Shown here piece after piece: positions 52,343 to 63,729 of a stretch of DNA of 64,000 bases. Made by a program: the position numbers and the translations under genes. The notes under the pieces are model-generated. The model was given only the letters and a program-made list of their open reading frames with translations, was not told the origin of the DNA and did no database searches. The DNA comes from JACCYU01 sp050740315 (GTDB taxonomy: Bacteria; Pseudomonadota; Gammaproteobacteria; JACCYU01), in the NCBI GenBank assembly GCA_050740315.1, contig JBOIDC010000001.1, positions 140,619-204,618 of the forward strand. Reading direction: 5' to 3'. Position 1 is the stretch's first letter. Each line of letters opens with the position of its first letter.

Positions 52343-54226
52343 ATGGCCAAGTCGCAGCGCTTCGATCCCCAACGCAATGTAGTTCCCGATCAGCTTGATC
52401 TGCGAGACCGGCTTTATCTTCCTTCGGTCGCTGCCGCGCCGCCTCCGGTTATGAAGCCCAAGAAGAAGCTGCCGGTGCTGGACCAGAAAACCACCAATGC
52501 TTGCACCGGGTTCGCGTTGGCCAGCGTGGTGAATTTTTTACAGCGAAAGTCCAGGGAAGCGAGAGCGCCGCAGGTATCGCCCTACATGCTGTATTCCATG
52601 GCGCGTCGATACGATGAATTTCCCGGCGCCAGCGAGGACACCGGTTCCAGCCTACGGGGCGCGATGAAGGGCTGGTACAAACACGGAGCGTGCCGCGCTC
52701 AGCTTTGGCGCGCGCTTGATATGCCGCCTCCGGCCAAACGCGCCGGTGCTGACTGGTGGCTGGATGCCGCCAAACGACCGCTGGGCGCGTACTATCGTGT
52801 AGATACGCGCTCCGTTACCGACATGCAGGTGGCGCTGCACGAAGTGGGCGTGTTATATGCCAGCGCCATTTGCCACGCTGGCTGGCTGAGGGGCAGCAGT
52901 GCCAAGCTGGCAAAGGGCTTGATCTGGATCATTCCGCGGCATGCAACGGCGCCGGATGACGGAGGTCACGCTTTCGTCATCGTCGGTTATAACAGCGGCG
53001 GCTTCATGATTCAGAATTCCTGGGGCTCGCGCTGGGGTACCGGTGGTTTGGCGGTGCTTGCCTACGGTGACTGGCTGGACAACGCTATGGATTGCTGGGT
53101 GGCCCAGGTTGGTGTGGTAACCGAATTGCACCTTGATATTGCAAAATCCGTATCCTTACGCGTTGAGCGCGGCAAGGTGCAGGTTGCAACGGAGCCAGTG
53201 CTAAGAAACAGGGAAATCTCTCCTTTCATTATCAATATGGAAAACAATGGCCGACTGTCCAACAGTGGCGAGTTCCGCACCCAGCCCGAGGACGTCAAGG
53301 CACTGGTATCAACGCACCTAACGGAAGCACGCAAGAGATGGGGCCTGGGGCCCGAGGAGCCCACAAACATCGCGGTCTATGCGCATGGTGGCCTAACGGG
53401 AGAAGAGACCGCGGCCAAGACCGCCGCACAATGGATACCAGCGTTATACGCAGCAAAAATTTTCCCCATCTTTTTCATGTGGGAAACGGGACTGTTCGAG
53501 ACGTTAAAGAACCGTCTGCAGGATCTGGTCAAAGGCTTACCTAAGCCTACGGCGGGCTTGGTGGATCAGCTGGAGCGATTCTGGAATCAACGCCTCGAAC
53601 GGTTGCTGGCGCCAGGAGGCACATTGATTTGGGGAGAGATGAAGCAGAACGCGGACGCCATCACCGCGTATGAAAATAGTGGAGGAAGGATACTTTACCA
53701 ATATGCTTCCAACTCCCCCGTATTCGGTGGCGGCAACATCAGATTGCACCTCATCGGTCACTCGGCAGGCGCCATAGCCCACAGCTACGTGGTTCAGCGT
53801 TTGGCAAAGCTCGGGTGGAAATTCGAGAGCGTTAACTTCATGGCGCCCGCGGTAACGGTAAAGCTGTTCCAGGATACCGTTCTGCCGAAAATCAAAAGTG
53901 GCGCCGTCAAACGTTTCCGCACCTTTCACCTGACCGACGAAGTAGAACTGCAGGATACGACCTGCAGGCCTATCCTGGGTTACGGCAGGTCGTTGTTGTA
54001 CCTGGTATCAGAGTCGTTCGAAAATGGTGTGCGCACGCCGCTAGTCGGCATGGAAAAATATTTTGATGAACATATTGGCGGGCTCAAGCTGAAGAATATA
54101 CGAGGTTGGTCTGCACCCATGCGAGCGAGCGCCAGTAGTACGCATGGCGGTTTCGATGAAGATCGGGCGACGATGCGCAGCATGATCAGTCTGATTAACA
54201 AGAACGTTTTGCCGGACGAGATATAA
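52343..54226 (+). CDS. Papain-like cysteine protease fused to an alpha/beta hydrolase
   Basis: 627 residues from ATG 52343 behind GCAGGAGAATAGT. N-terminal C1-type peptidase: C54 in 'TTNACTGFALASV', H209 in 'DDGGHAFVIVGYN' and N225 in 'MIQNSWGSRWGTGG'. C-terminal alpha/beta hydrolase: 'IAVYAHGGLTGEET' and S474 in 'LHLIGHSAGAIAHSY'. No signal peptide or transmembrane helix. Combined protease and esterase activity in one chain is unusual. In this island it could be an effector or an activator of the others. The C-terminal domain is of the same superfamily as the lipoprotein at 46974. Confidence 0.75.
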   Translation: MAKSQRFDPQRNVVPDQLDLRDRLYLPSVAAAPPPVMKPKKKLPVLDQKTTNACTGFALASVVNFLQRKSREARAPQVSPYMLYSMARRYDEFPGASEDTGSSLRGAMKGWYKHGACRAQLWRALDMPPPAKRAGADWWLDAAKRPLGAYYRVDTRSVTDMQVALHEVGVLYASAICHAGWLRGSSAKLAKGLIWIIPRHATAPDDGGHAFVIVGYNSGGFMIQNSWGSRWGTGGLAVLAYGDWLDNAMDCWVAQVGVVTELHLDIAKSVSLRVERGKVQVATEPVLRNREISPFIINMENNGRLSNSGEFRTQPEDVKALVSTHLTEARKRWGLGPEEPTNIAVYAHGGLTGEETAAKTAAQWIPALYAAKIFPIFFMWETGLFETLKNRLQDLVKGLPKPTAGLVDQLERFWNQRLERLLAPGGTLIWGEMKQNADAITAYENSGGRILYQYASNSPVFGGGNIRLHLIGHSAGAIAHSYVVQRLAKLGWKFESVNFMAPAVTVKLFQDTVLPKIKSGAVKRFRTFHLTDEVELQDTTCRPILGYGRSLLYLVSESFENGVRTPLVGMEKYFDEHIGGLKLKNIRGWSAPMRASASSTHGGFDEDRATMRSMISLINKNVLPDEI

Positions 54227-54367
54227 CCGTCTTTGGTGCGCCCATGGCCGCTGCGTATGAGCAGCGGGTTAGTCGACGCTGCGACACGTGTCTAATCGCC
54301 CATACCCTTCGTGGAGTTATGGCGTTTCTTCATTACGTCGCCATCTTCAAATACAGCCGGATATTTC

Positions 54368-54678
54368 TCAGGCTAATCCGGGCAGTTTTCCTTGGCTCAT
54401 CTCCGCCGCCTCGATGGTGGCGCGGTTCTTCGCGTCCGGTTCCAGAGAGCGCAAACTGGCTTGTGTCTGAAGACTGTTGATCGCGACGGTGATTTGGCTC
54501 ATGTCCAGATCGACAGCCAGACAACGATCCAACAGTCTCGGCTTAGTTGCTGTTGAAGCCTATCGACCTCATCCCGACAGCCTTGCAGCATGCTCTGCAT
54601 GACCTCGACCAGCCAGGCGTTGGCCTGGTCGCGTTCCCGCTCCGGGAATACGCTGCCTTGGCTGTATGCGTCGTTCAT
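54368..54678 (-). pseudogene. Small hypothetical gene downstream of the muramidase, frameshifted
   Basis: ATG 54678 lies 3 bases after the muramidase stop. 'MNDAYSQGSVFPERERDQAN' to 'CRDEVDRLQQQLSR' is helical; the same frame then meets a stop, but another frame continues as 'LLDRCLAVDLDMSQITVAIN' to 'EMSQGKLPGLA' ending at 54368. One base near 54533-54541 separates them. The restored product would be about 104 residues of coiled-coil-like sequence and could be an accessory or spanin-like partner of the muramidase. The remaining 54227-54367 has no gene. Confidence 0.45.
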
Positions 54679-54681
54679 GGT

Positions 54682-55500
54682 TTATACGATCAGGCTTTCG
54701 CCGGTGGTAAAAGCAAGATCGAAGCGGTCTAAGCCGTGCGAGCCACCGTTGACCAGCTTCCGCGCCGCTCGCCGGTCCCCTCTGGCGAGCGCTTGTCTTA
54801 TCTCCGGTTCCTTGCTCTTTAAGAAATGCGCGAGCAGCCTCGCAGCAGTCTTAGGCTCGTTCGCAAGTTCTGGATTGTCGATTAGGCCGTTCCCGAGCCC
54901 TATCGCCTTGCCGTAATTCAAGTAGTTGTAACGACCCGTCAGTTGCACGAACCCGCGGCCCCGGAATCTTTCGCCGTCGGGTCTTCCCCGATTGCCTAGC
55001 ATAGGCCGATTATCATAAAGATCGAAAGGATGTCCGCCGGGCGAAGTGCTGTACTTCGATTTGCGCTGACTGATCGGTTCGAAGCCGTCGGTCTCTGCCC
55101 TTATGGTGGCCAGCGCCATCAGTACCATGGGCTTATCGTCGAGACCGGTTTCAGCGAGCGCTGCAAGTACCGTCTTCAGGTGCTTTTCAATATTCTCGAT
55201 CGGCGCATGCGGAAACATTTTTGCGACGCGCTCTAGGGTAACCAGACGGGCTGCAGAATTTTTGTGTGGCGGATTTCTGCCGGTGACCAAATCGTTTTCA
55301 AACAGGGCCTTGAGGGTCGATGGGCCCACGATTCCGTCCGCCAAAAGTTCGACGCGGTTTTGAAAGGCGCGTACTGCAGCTTCCGTCGCGGCGCCGAAAG
55401 CACCATCCGTGCGTCCCGGGTTGAAGCCAAGCTCTTTAAGGCGTGTCTGCACGCGCCGAACATCCTCGCCTTTACCACCTACTTTTAAGAGCTTAATCAT
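54682..55500 (-). CDS. Peptidoglycan-binding and GH19-like muramidase
   Basis: 272 residues. N-terminal PG_binding_1 repeat ('LLKVGGKGEDVRRVQTRLKE', 'GFNPGRTDGAFGAATEAAVR') and a C-terminal glycoside hydrolase 19/chitinase-like domain with 'ATIRAETDGFEP' (catalytic Glu) and 'RFRGRGFVQLTGRYNYLNYG'. No signal peptide is visible, as in phage endolysins or toxins delivered by other routes. It ends the hydrolase island and points to the papain-hydrolase gene in convergent orientation. Confidence 0.8.
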   Translation of the reverse strand: MIKLLKVGGKGEDVRRVQTRLKELGFNPGRTDGAFGAATEAAVRAFQNRVELLADGIVGPSTLKALFENDLVTGRNPPHKNSAARLVTLERVAKMFPHAPIENIEKHLKTVLAALAETGLDDKPMVLMALATIRAETDGFEPISQRKSKYSTSPGGHPFDLYDNRPMLGNRGRPDGERFRGRGFVQLTGRYNYLNYGKAIGLGNGLIDNPELANEPKTAARLLAHFLKSKEPEIRQALARGDRRAARKLVNGGSHGLDRFDLAFTTGESLIV

Positions 55501-55712
55501 TGCCGTCTCATGCTCCGTAAAGTTTGTTTCATCTTTCTTCGGTGAATCTCGCGCAGCTTGTTTCGATCCCGGTTACCATACGCCGCGTTCGGCTCGTTCA
55601 AGGTTCTCCGTATCCTTATTGCACCGATCAACGCATAGCAAGAAGTTATAGCCGATCGCGACGTTTTTGCACGTAAAGATGGCACCGGTCGGCGCGTTGA
55701 TGCGGCCACGCG

Positions 55713-55945
55713 GACAAGCCGCCAAGGTCGTGATTCTTTCGGTGACCGAGGGCGACGACAAGCCGATCAAGTATCCGCACATGTTCGGGCTTCCGCACTC
55801 ATGATCCTCAATAAGATCGACCTGTTGCCGCATGTCAGCTTCGACGTGGAGCGCTGCATCGACTATGCGCAGCGGATCAATCCGAACATCGAGGTCTTAC
55901 AGCTCGCCGCCACCACGGGCGAGGGTCTGACTAACTGGTGCGACT
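55713..55945 (+). pseudogene. hypB: hypB remnant (hydrogenase maturation GTPase)
   Basis: 'GQAAKVVILSVTEGDDKPIK' and 'YPHMF' continue in the next frame as 'ASALMILNKIDLLPHVSFD' and 'CIDYAQRINPNIEVLQLAAT', the C-terminal third of HypB, including the GTPase NKxD motif. One base is missing after 'cacatgttc' (about 55785), and the N-terminal GTPase half is gone. No other hydrogenase gene is in the window. It sits at the end of the hydrolase island. Confidence 0.7.
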
Positions 55946-56052
55946 GGCCTGGCTGCACAACGGCTGCAGGGCGTCATCGGTGTGGCGACGATCACATTGG
56001 GGGCTGTTGATGTATCAGGTCGCGTCTTGATTCGTCGTTTCGTGCTTGAAGG

Positions 56053-56847
56053 TCATCCTTCAATCCGCCACAGACCAGTTGATCTCGCGTGCGGTCGTGC
56101 GCCGACCATTACAAGCTCCAGGCTCGCAGCCATCTCGGACACGTTCGGCGCTCGCGGAATGCGCACCGCCATGATCTCGGCGCGTCTTTGCGGGTACAAG
56201 GGCGTGCGATCGGGCTCCGCGTAGCCGTGCGGATAGAGCGGCTCGCCTTTCGCGTCGTATTTGTCGGTCGCGCCCACCGTGTGCAGCAGTTCGTGGGCGA
56301 TGATGATATTGTTCTGGTCAGCCTGCGCGGGCGCCGCGAACGCGTTTACCACCCCGAGCAGCCCTTTCTCCAGGCCCAGCGAGTGCGCCAGCCGCTGATT
56401 CGGTTCCGGCGCGTGATACAGCACGAACATCCGCACGCGGTTCGCGTCACCGCCGCCGTCGGGCGTGTTCCATAGCGCCCAGAACCGCAGCCGCAGGCTC
56501 CACAGCATGATGCGGACCACGTTCGCGTCGGAACCCGGCGGCGCGGGCGGCATGGCTTCGAGTTCGGCGCCCAGCCGCGTGACCGTCGGCGTGGAGGTGA
56601 CGATGCCGTAGCGTTCGCTCTCGCGCGCCATGAATGCGTCGATGTCGGTAAAATCTTCCGTGCTCAACTCAGCGATGTAAGCTGCCGCGGCCGCGCCGCC
56701 ATCGGCGTTGATGGGATAGATCGTAACGTGCAGCGGCTTATACCAGCCGCGCGAGACCAGGCGTTGCTCCTGGGTATAGATCGCGGCCGCCGCCAGGAGC
56801 ATCAGCAGGATCAGGATGCGCAGACTCTGGTAGGAAAAGATCTTCAT
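56053..56847 (-). CDS. Membrane-anchored zinc metallopeptidase-like protein
   Basis: 264 residues with one N-terminal helix ('LRILILLMLLAAAAIY') and H185-ELL-H189 in 'IIIAHELLHTVGATDKYD' late in the chain. The HExxH with a following Asp/Tyr suggests a gluzincin or M-type peptidase of the cell envelope. No named family is recognised. It shares a 107-base divergent spacer with ybaN. Confidence 0.6.
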   Translation of the reverse strand: MKIFSYQSLRILILLMLLAAAAIYTQEQRLVSRGWYKPLHVTIYPINADGGAAAAAYIAELSTEDFTDIDAFMARESERYGIVTSTPTVTRLGAELEAMPPAPPGSDANVVRIMLWSLRLRFWALWNTPDGGGDANRVRMFVLYHAPEPNQRLAHSLGLEKGLLGVVNAFAAPAQADQNNIIIAHELLHTVGATDKYDAKGEPLYPHGYAEPDRTPLYPQRRAEIMAVRIPRAPNVSEMAASLELVMVGARPHARSTGLWRIEG

Positions 56848-56954
56848 GCGTGCCGTAGCTTATCCGCGGTCATCTCGACTGTCGCGCATGCCCACCCCTG
56901 GGCTGGCGCAACCGCGTCGCAGTCACGGCCCGGCTGGTGTAGTGTAGACGGCCC

Positions 56955-57392
56955 ATGAACACGCTTGCCAAAACCATTCTAATTGCGAGCGGCACGCTCT
57001 TCGCGGCGCTGGGCTTTATCGGTGTGGTCGTGCCCGGCCTGCCCACCACGCCGTTTTTGCTGCTGGCGGCCTGGTGCTATGCACGCAGCTCGGTGCGCTT
57101 CCACCGCTGGCTGCTCACCAACCGCTGGTTCGGCGATTATCTCAGGAATTACCAGGAGGGCCGCGGCATGCGGCCGCGCGACAAGGCGCTCGCGCTGCTG
57201 CTGATGTGGACGACCATGGGCTGGACGATTGCGTACATCGTGCCAGTCTGGTGGGGCAAGCTGATGCTGTTCGCCGTCGCCGCTGGCGTGACAATTCATC
57301 TGCTGCGGATCAGGACGTTGCATGCCGTACCGCAGGCTCGAGGTGCCCGGCGAGCCCGGCTGCCCAAAACGCTGGATTTCGACCGGAAGTGA
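56955..57392 (+). CDS. YbaN-like DUF454 membrane protein
   Basis: 145 residues with three to four helices and the DUF454 motif 'IGVVVPGLPTTPFLLLAAWC' followed by 'ARSSVRFHRWLL'. Inner-membrane protein of unknown function that is widespread in proteobacteria. The C-terminus is basic. Confidence 0.9.
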   Translation: MNTLAKTILIASGTLFAALGFIGVVVPGLPTTPFLLLAAWCYARSSVRFHRWLLTNRWFGDYLRNYQEGRGMRPRDKALALLLMWTTMGWTIAYIVPVWWGKLMLFAVAAGVTIHLLRIRTLHAVPQARGARRARLPKTLDFDRK

Positions 57393-57418
57393 GCTTTAGG
57401 TCAAGAGGGTCAAACGCG

Positions 57419-57490
57419 ATGTCGCATTCTTTTCAAGGCGGCTGTGCATGCGGTGTCATACGGTTTCCGCACGCGCCGGATACGCGATGA
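57419..57490 (+). pseudogene. GFA-family remnant (23 codons)
   Basis: 'MSHSFQGGCACGVIRF' is the usual start of a GFA/formaldehyde-activating-type zinc protein (GGCxCGxxRF), but a TGA follows 23 codons later and no continuation is found in the other frames. It seems to be a truncated gene remnant between ybaN and the cupin gene. Confidence 0.55.
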
Positions 57491-57545
57491 TTGCGCGCCG
57501 GCCAAATGTTGCTCACACAGGTTTTATATGAGGAATATTACGGGC

Positions 57546-57932
57546 ATGAGAGTCATCATCGAACACCTTACGCTTCACTGCGACGCGCGCGGCATCGTAT
57601 TCGACCCGCTGCCGGGCGACGACCTCGCCGCGCAGCGCAATGTTCACATGGTGTTGACCGAGCCGGGCGCGATTCGGGGTAATCATTACCACACGCGCGG
57701 CACCGAGGTGCTGTCGGGTGCCGGGCCGCTGCTGATCCGCCTGCGCGACGGCGACGAGCGTATGGAACTGCGAATTGCCGCAGGCGAAGTCATCCGGCTC
57801 ACCATCCCCGCCGGGGTCGCGCACGCGATCAAAAACACCGGCGACAAACCCAGCGCGATCGTGTCGTTCAGCAGCGAGCCGTATAATCGTGAGGAGCCGG
57901 ATGTGGTGCGGGAGGTGCTGATCGAACAATGA
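57546..57932 (+). CDS. Cupin-domain protein
   Basis: 128 residues from ATG 57546 (an ATG at 57528 is also in frame). Single cupin barrel with 'IRGNHYHTRGTEVLSGAGPL' and 'LTIPAGVAHAIKNTGD', giving the conserved His metal ligands. It resembles WxcM-like/3-isomerase or mannose-type cupins; function unclear. It lies just after the GFA remnant. Confidence 0.75.
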   Translation: MRVIIEHLTLHCDARGIVFDPLPGDDLAAQRNVHMVLTEPGAIRGNHYHTRGTEVLSGAGPLLIRLRDGDERMELRIAAGEVIRLTIPAGVAHAIKNTGDKPSAIVSFSSEPYNREEPDVVREVLIEQ

Positions 57933-57987
57933 ACTGGCCGGCCAGAGCGCGGTTGTCTCGCCAGAGCAAGGCCAGCGTCGCGTGGCG

Positions 57988-58671
57988 ATGAATTTGTATC
58001 GCTTCGCGTGTTGCTGCAATGGCATCGATTGTGCGGCGGCAAGGTCATGCCTCGTTGATTTTACACGCGACGCGGCCTTGCTCATTACCGTATTACCGGT
58101 GGTGGTTGCCTGCGTCACGCCGGACATAAGCCGTCCGGCGAGGGCGCCCGATCAGGGCCTCCTGACGGAGTGCGCCAGCATCCCGGGTAGCGTGGAGCGG
58201 CTTGCCTGCTTCGATAACGTGGCGGCCAACATCGCAGGTTCGTGGCGAATTGCAAGCCAGACCTCTCCAACCGATGGCAGTCGGAGTATTTATCTCCATC
58301 TCGACGCGAGCGGTCTGACGTTCGACCGGGCCCGTCAACCTATTCGCCCGACCTTATGGATCAGATGCCAGGATAACCGGACATCTCTGTACGTCGCATG
58401 GGATGCGTACCTCGGGACTTACTATGCCGACGTTCGGTACCGCGTGGATTCCGCGCCCGTCGGTACGGAGTCGTGGTTGCTTGCCGACGATAAAGAAGCT
58501 GCCGGCTTATGGAACGACGCTGCCGCCATCCCGTTTATCAAAGCGCTATTCGGCGGCGAAGAGCTGGTGATGAACGTCACGCCGTATAACGATCGTGTTT
58601 TGACGGGCCAATTTGAACTGGCGGGGATCGAACAGGCTATCGCGCCCGTGCGTGAGGTTTGCGGCTGGTAA
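57988..58671 (+). CDS. TagO-like (type VI secretion-associated) protein
   Basis: 227 residues with a lipobox-like 'VVVACVTP' near 40, so the true start may be internal and the product a lipoprotein. The core 'SVERLACFDNVAANIAGSWR', 'TLWIRCQDNRTSLYVAWDAY' and 'NVTPYNDRVLTGQFELAGIE' to 'IAPVREVCGW' resembles TagO, the VC_A0118-type protein. No T6SS genes are in the window, so a general envelope role is possible. Confidence 0.55.
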   Translation: MNLYRFACCCNGIDCAAARSCLVDFTRDAALLITVLPVVVACVTPDISRPARAPDQGLLTECASIPGSVERLACFDNVAANIAGSWRIASQTSPTDGSRSIYLHLDASGLTFDRARQPIRPTLWIRCQDNRTSLYVAWDAYLGTYYADVRYRVDSAPVGTESWLLADDKEAAGLWNDAAAIPFIKALFGGEELVMNVTPYNDRVLTGQFELAGIEQAIAPVREVCGW

Positions 58672-58742
58672 CGTCGCGACTCATGGTTGAAAAAGCGGCC
58701 GACGATCGTAATCGCTGACCGACCGGCAGCTGAATGAGCCGC

Positions 58743-60977
<2,235 letters not shown>

Positions 60978-61100
60978 GAATCTCCGTTAAATCGGCGGGA
61001 AACCTACGAGGATTGTAACGTAACGGGCGCCGGTGTACGGGGTGTCCCGTCCGCAACGCGCCGCGCGGCGCGTTGCTACGATGCGACGATGTGGGTCTCG

Positions 61101-62141
61101 TCAACCACTTGCCAGCGTGCCGGTCTTCAGCGCCCGGCGCATGGTGCCGAACCGCTTGCGATATTGCGCCGGCGTCAGATTGACGTTGCGCCGGAACAGG
61201 CGGCTGAAGAATCCGGCGTCTTCGTAGCCCACCTCCAGCGCAATGATCTCGATGGGCGCGTCGCCCGATTCCAGCATCTGCTTTGCCTCCTCCAGCCGCA
61301 GCGCGTGCACGTAGGCCAGCGGCGACATGCCCGTGGCTTGCTGGAAGCGGCGCTTGAACGAGCGCTCGGCCAGCCCGCTGAGCCGTATCATCGCAGTCAC
61401 CGGCGAGTGCTCGTTGTAGTGCTCGGCGATCCACGTCTGACAGCGGGCGATAACGGCGTCTTCGACCTGCCGCGAGCGCGCGAGCCGCGCGAAGGGCTGC
61501 TGTCCAATGTTGTGCCAGTCGATGAGATTGATACGCGCGACCTGCATCGCGGCATCGACGTTCACGAAACGCGCGATCAGGTACAGCGCCAGATCCAGCC
61601 ATGAGGTGCCGCCGCCCGCCATTACCAGGCGCTGCCCCTCGCCGGAGACCACCAGCGCGCGTTGCGGGTGCACCGTGACGGCCGGATAGCGTTGCCGCAG
61701 CACGTCGCAATAGGCCCAGTGCGTGGTGGCGTCATGACCATCCAGCAAGCCCGCTTCGGCCAGCAGCATCGCGCCGGAGCACGCCGTGGCGAGCGTGGCG
61801 CCGTTCTCAAAGCAGCGGCGCAGCCAGTCGAGCTCCGTGGTAAAGCGTCCTTCCAGGGGCTCGCCAGGCGGAATCGCCAGTTCCGGCACACACACGACAT
61901 CCGCGGCAACGCACGCCTCAAGTGCGGCCTGCGGCTCGATCCGGATGCCGCTGGCGCAAACGAACGGGTCGGGCTGCGCCGACGCGATCAGCGGCTTGAT
62001 CGACTCAGGGCCGGCGCGCCCGTCGACGACAATGCCCCAGTCCCGGCCCGCGGACATGAACAGGTCGTACATGCCGAACACGACCGACGCCGTGGTCTCC
62101 GGCAGGGCCAGGATGGCGACTTTTACAATCGCGGCGCGCAT
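61101..62141 (-). CDS. GlxA-family AraC-type regulator
   Basis: 346 residues. N-terminal DJ-1/PfpI-like ligand domain with 'TLATACSGAMLLAEAGLLDG' (nucleophile-elbow Cys) and a C-terminal AraC double helix-turn-helix ('SGLAERSFKRRFQQATGMSP', 'IEIIALEVGYEDAGFFSRLF'). GlxA-type proteins often control amino-acid or choline-type catabolism. It is divergent from the homocysteine methyltransferase gene, its likely target (inference). Confidence 0.9.
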   Translation of the reverse strand: MRAAIVKVAILALPETTASVVFGMYDLFMSAGRDWGIVVDGRAGPESIKPLIASAQPDPFVCASGIRIEPQAALEACVAADVVCVPELAIPPGEPLEGRFTTELDWLRRCFENGATLATACSGAMLLAEAGLLDGHDATTHWAYCDVLRQRYPAVTVHPQRALVVSGEGQRLVMAGGGTSWLDLALYLIARFVNVDAAMQVARINLIDWHNIGQQPFARLARSRQVEDAVIARCQTWIAEHYNEHSPVTAMIRLSGLAERSFKRRFQQATGMSPLAYVHALRLEEAKQMLESGDAPIEIIALEVGYEDAGFFSRLFRRNVNLTPAQYRKRFGTMRRALKTGTLASG

Positions 62142-62376
62142 GGCCGATCCGTCAAATTCTTTGCCGAAATGGCTTTAGCGGTCCGGCGATCGCGACTGTA
62201 AGCTACAGCACATGTCATGCAGATTTCACCTATCCGCGGCGGAGCCGGGCGTTACCGGTATTCTAATTGATTCGGGCGCGTGCAAACGCGCTTCGAGCGG
62301 GCCGGCATGTCGGTGCCGCTGCGATGTCGGTTTGGTAAACACAGTAAACACAATGGTGTAGCGAGGAAAGACTCCG

Positions 62377-63321
62377 ATGAGCAAATACAGAAATCGTCTG
62401 CCGCAACTAAACGGCCGCCTGTTCGTCACCGATAGCGGCCTGGAGACTCAATTGGTCTTCCACGACGGTATGGATCTGCCGTGCTTCGCGGCTTTCGACC
62501 TGCTGAAGACCGATCGGGGCACCGACCGGCTGCGTCGTTATTATGCGCATTACGCCGAGATCGCCCGCGCCCACGACATGGGACTGGTGCTGGAGGCGCC
62601 GACCTGGCGCGCCAATCTCGACTGGGCGGAGAAACTCGGTTACGACGCGCCCGCGCTCGCGCGGGTCAGTCGCAAGGCCATCGATCTCATGCTCGAAATC
62701 CGGGAGCGATACGAGACGGCGAACTCGCCGATGGTAATCAGCGGCAACCTGGGCCCGCGCGGGGACGGCTACGCGCCGGACAGGCGCATGCGCGCGGACG
62801 AGGCCCAGGATTATCACGCGCCGCAGATCGAGACCTTCGCGCACACCGACGCCGACATGGTCGCGGCATTCACCATCAACTACGTCGACGAAGGTGTCGG
62901 AATCGCGCGCGCGGCGAAAGCGTGCGGCATGCCGGTGACGATCTCGTTCACCCTGGAGACCGATGGCCGCCTGCCGTCGCGCGATACCCTGGCGGAGGCG
63001 ATCGAACGGACGGACCGTGAGACCGGCGCCTATGCGGCGTACTACATGATCAACTGCGCGCATCCCACGCACTTCGAGCACGTGCTGCGCGAGGCCGGTG
63101 TGTGGCGCGAACGCATCCGCGGCCTGCGCGCCAACGCTTCGAAGCGGAGCCACGCCGAACTGGATGAGTCCACCGATCTCGACGACGGCGATCCGGCGCA
63201 ACTGGGGCGTGAATATCAGGGTCTGCACGCCCTGTTGCCGAATCTCACCGTTGTGGGCGGTTGCTGTGGCACGGATCATCGTCATGTCGAGGCGATATGT
63301 CGGGCGATGACGGCCGGATAG
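62377..63321 (+). CDS. Homocysteine S-methyltransferase-family protein
   Basis: 314 residues. Zinc ligands in 'MINCAHPTHF' and 'GGCCGTDHRHV' (C-CC), 'TDSGLETQLVFHDG' at the start and 'VISGNLGPRGDGY' in the middle. Relatives transfer a methyl group to homocysteine from S-methylmethionine or betaine. Under the nearby GlxA-type regulator it could be part of methylated-compound catabolism. A strong intrinsic terminator follows at 63394. Confidence 0.88.
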   Translation: MSKYRNRLPQLNGRLFVTDSGLETQLVFHDGMDLPCFAAFDLLKTDRGTDRLRRYYAHYAEIARAHDMGLVLEAPTWRANLDWAEKLGYDAPALARVSRKAIDLMLEIRERYETANSPMVISGNLGPRGDGYAPDRRMRADEAQDYHAPQIETFAHTDADMVAAFTINYVDEGVGIARAAKACGMPVTISFTLETDGRLPSRDTLAEAIERTDRETGAYAAYYMINCAHPTHFEHVLREAGVWRERIRGLRANASKRSHAELDESTDLDDGDPAQLGREYQGLHALLPNLTVVGGCCGTDHRHVEAICRAMTAG

Positions 63322-63393
63322 ATGATCAGGAAAAACGGTGGCGAGTCGCCGCCCTAGAATCAAGAACGAGCCTCGCAGGGCGTCGGCGATCGT

Positions 63394-63419
63394 ACGCCTC
63401 AGCGGTTTGAGGCGTTTTT
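63394..63419 (+). terminator. Intrinsic terminator
   Basis: ACGCCTCA, loop GCGGTT and TGAGGCGT form an 8-bp stem followed by a run of T's, 75 bases after the methyltransferase stop. Confidence 0.8.
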
Positions 63420-63729
63420 GCACGATTCTGTCTCGACACGCCGCTTTTTTTGGCCCATGATCCGTTACGGGGAGGCTAGCTAGCGATACGCGCATTACGT
63501 TGGTACCTTGCGCCGCAGAACAGGCGGTCCGCTGGACTCATGCGCCATGCGAACAGGTCCGGGTATCCCGTGCGCAGACCGGTAGAATCTCGCCGCCCCA
63601 CGTCTCGGCACCTACGGACATAAAAATTCCAGGACGGCCAGCGGCGCGGCCGGACGAACGCTTCGTCAGTGCTCGCGCCTTTGCGATAACAACGCGCGGA
63701 CAAGCGCGGGGACACGCAGGAGAACAAAA
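63420..63729. other. 310-base spacer before the symporter gene
   Basis: Holds the GCAGGAGAACAAAA ribosome site of the symporter and no convincing gene; overlapping frames lack coding signals. Confidence 0.5.

Noticed and set aside
54244..54480. Plus-strand frame opposite the frameshifted small gene
   Set aside because: The coherent helical product is on the minus strand; this frame has no ribosome site or recognisable features.
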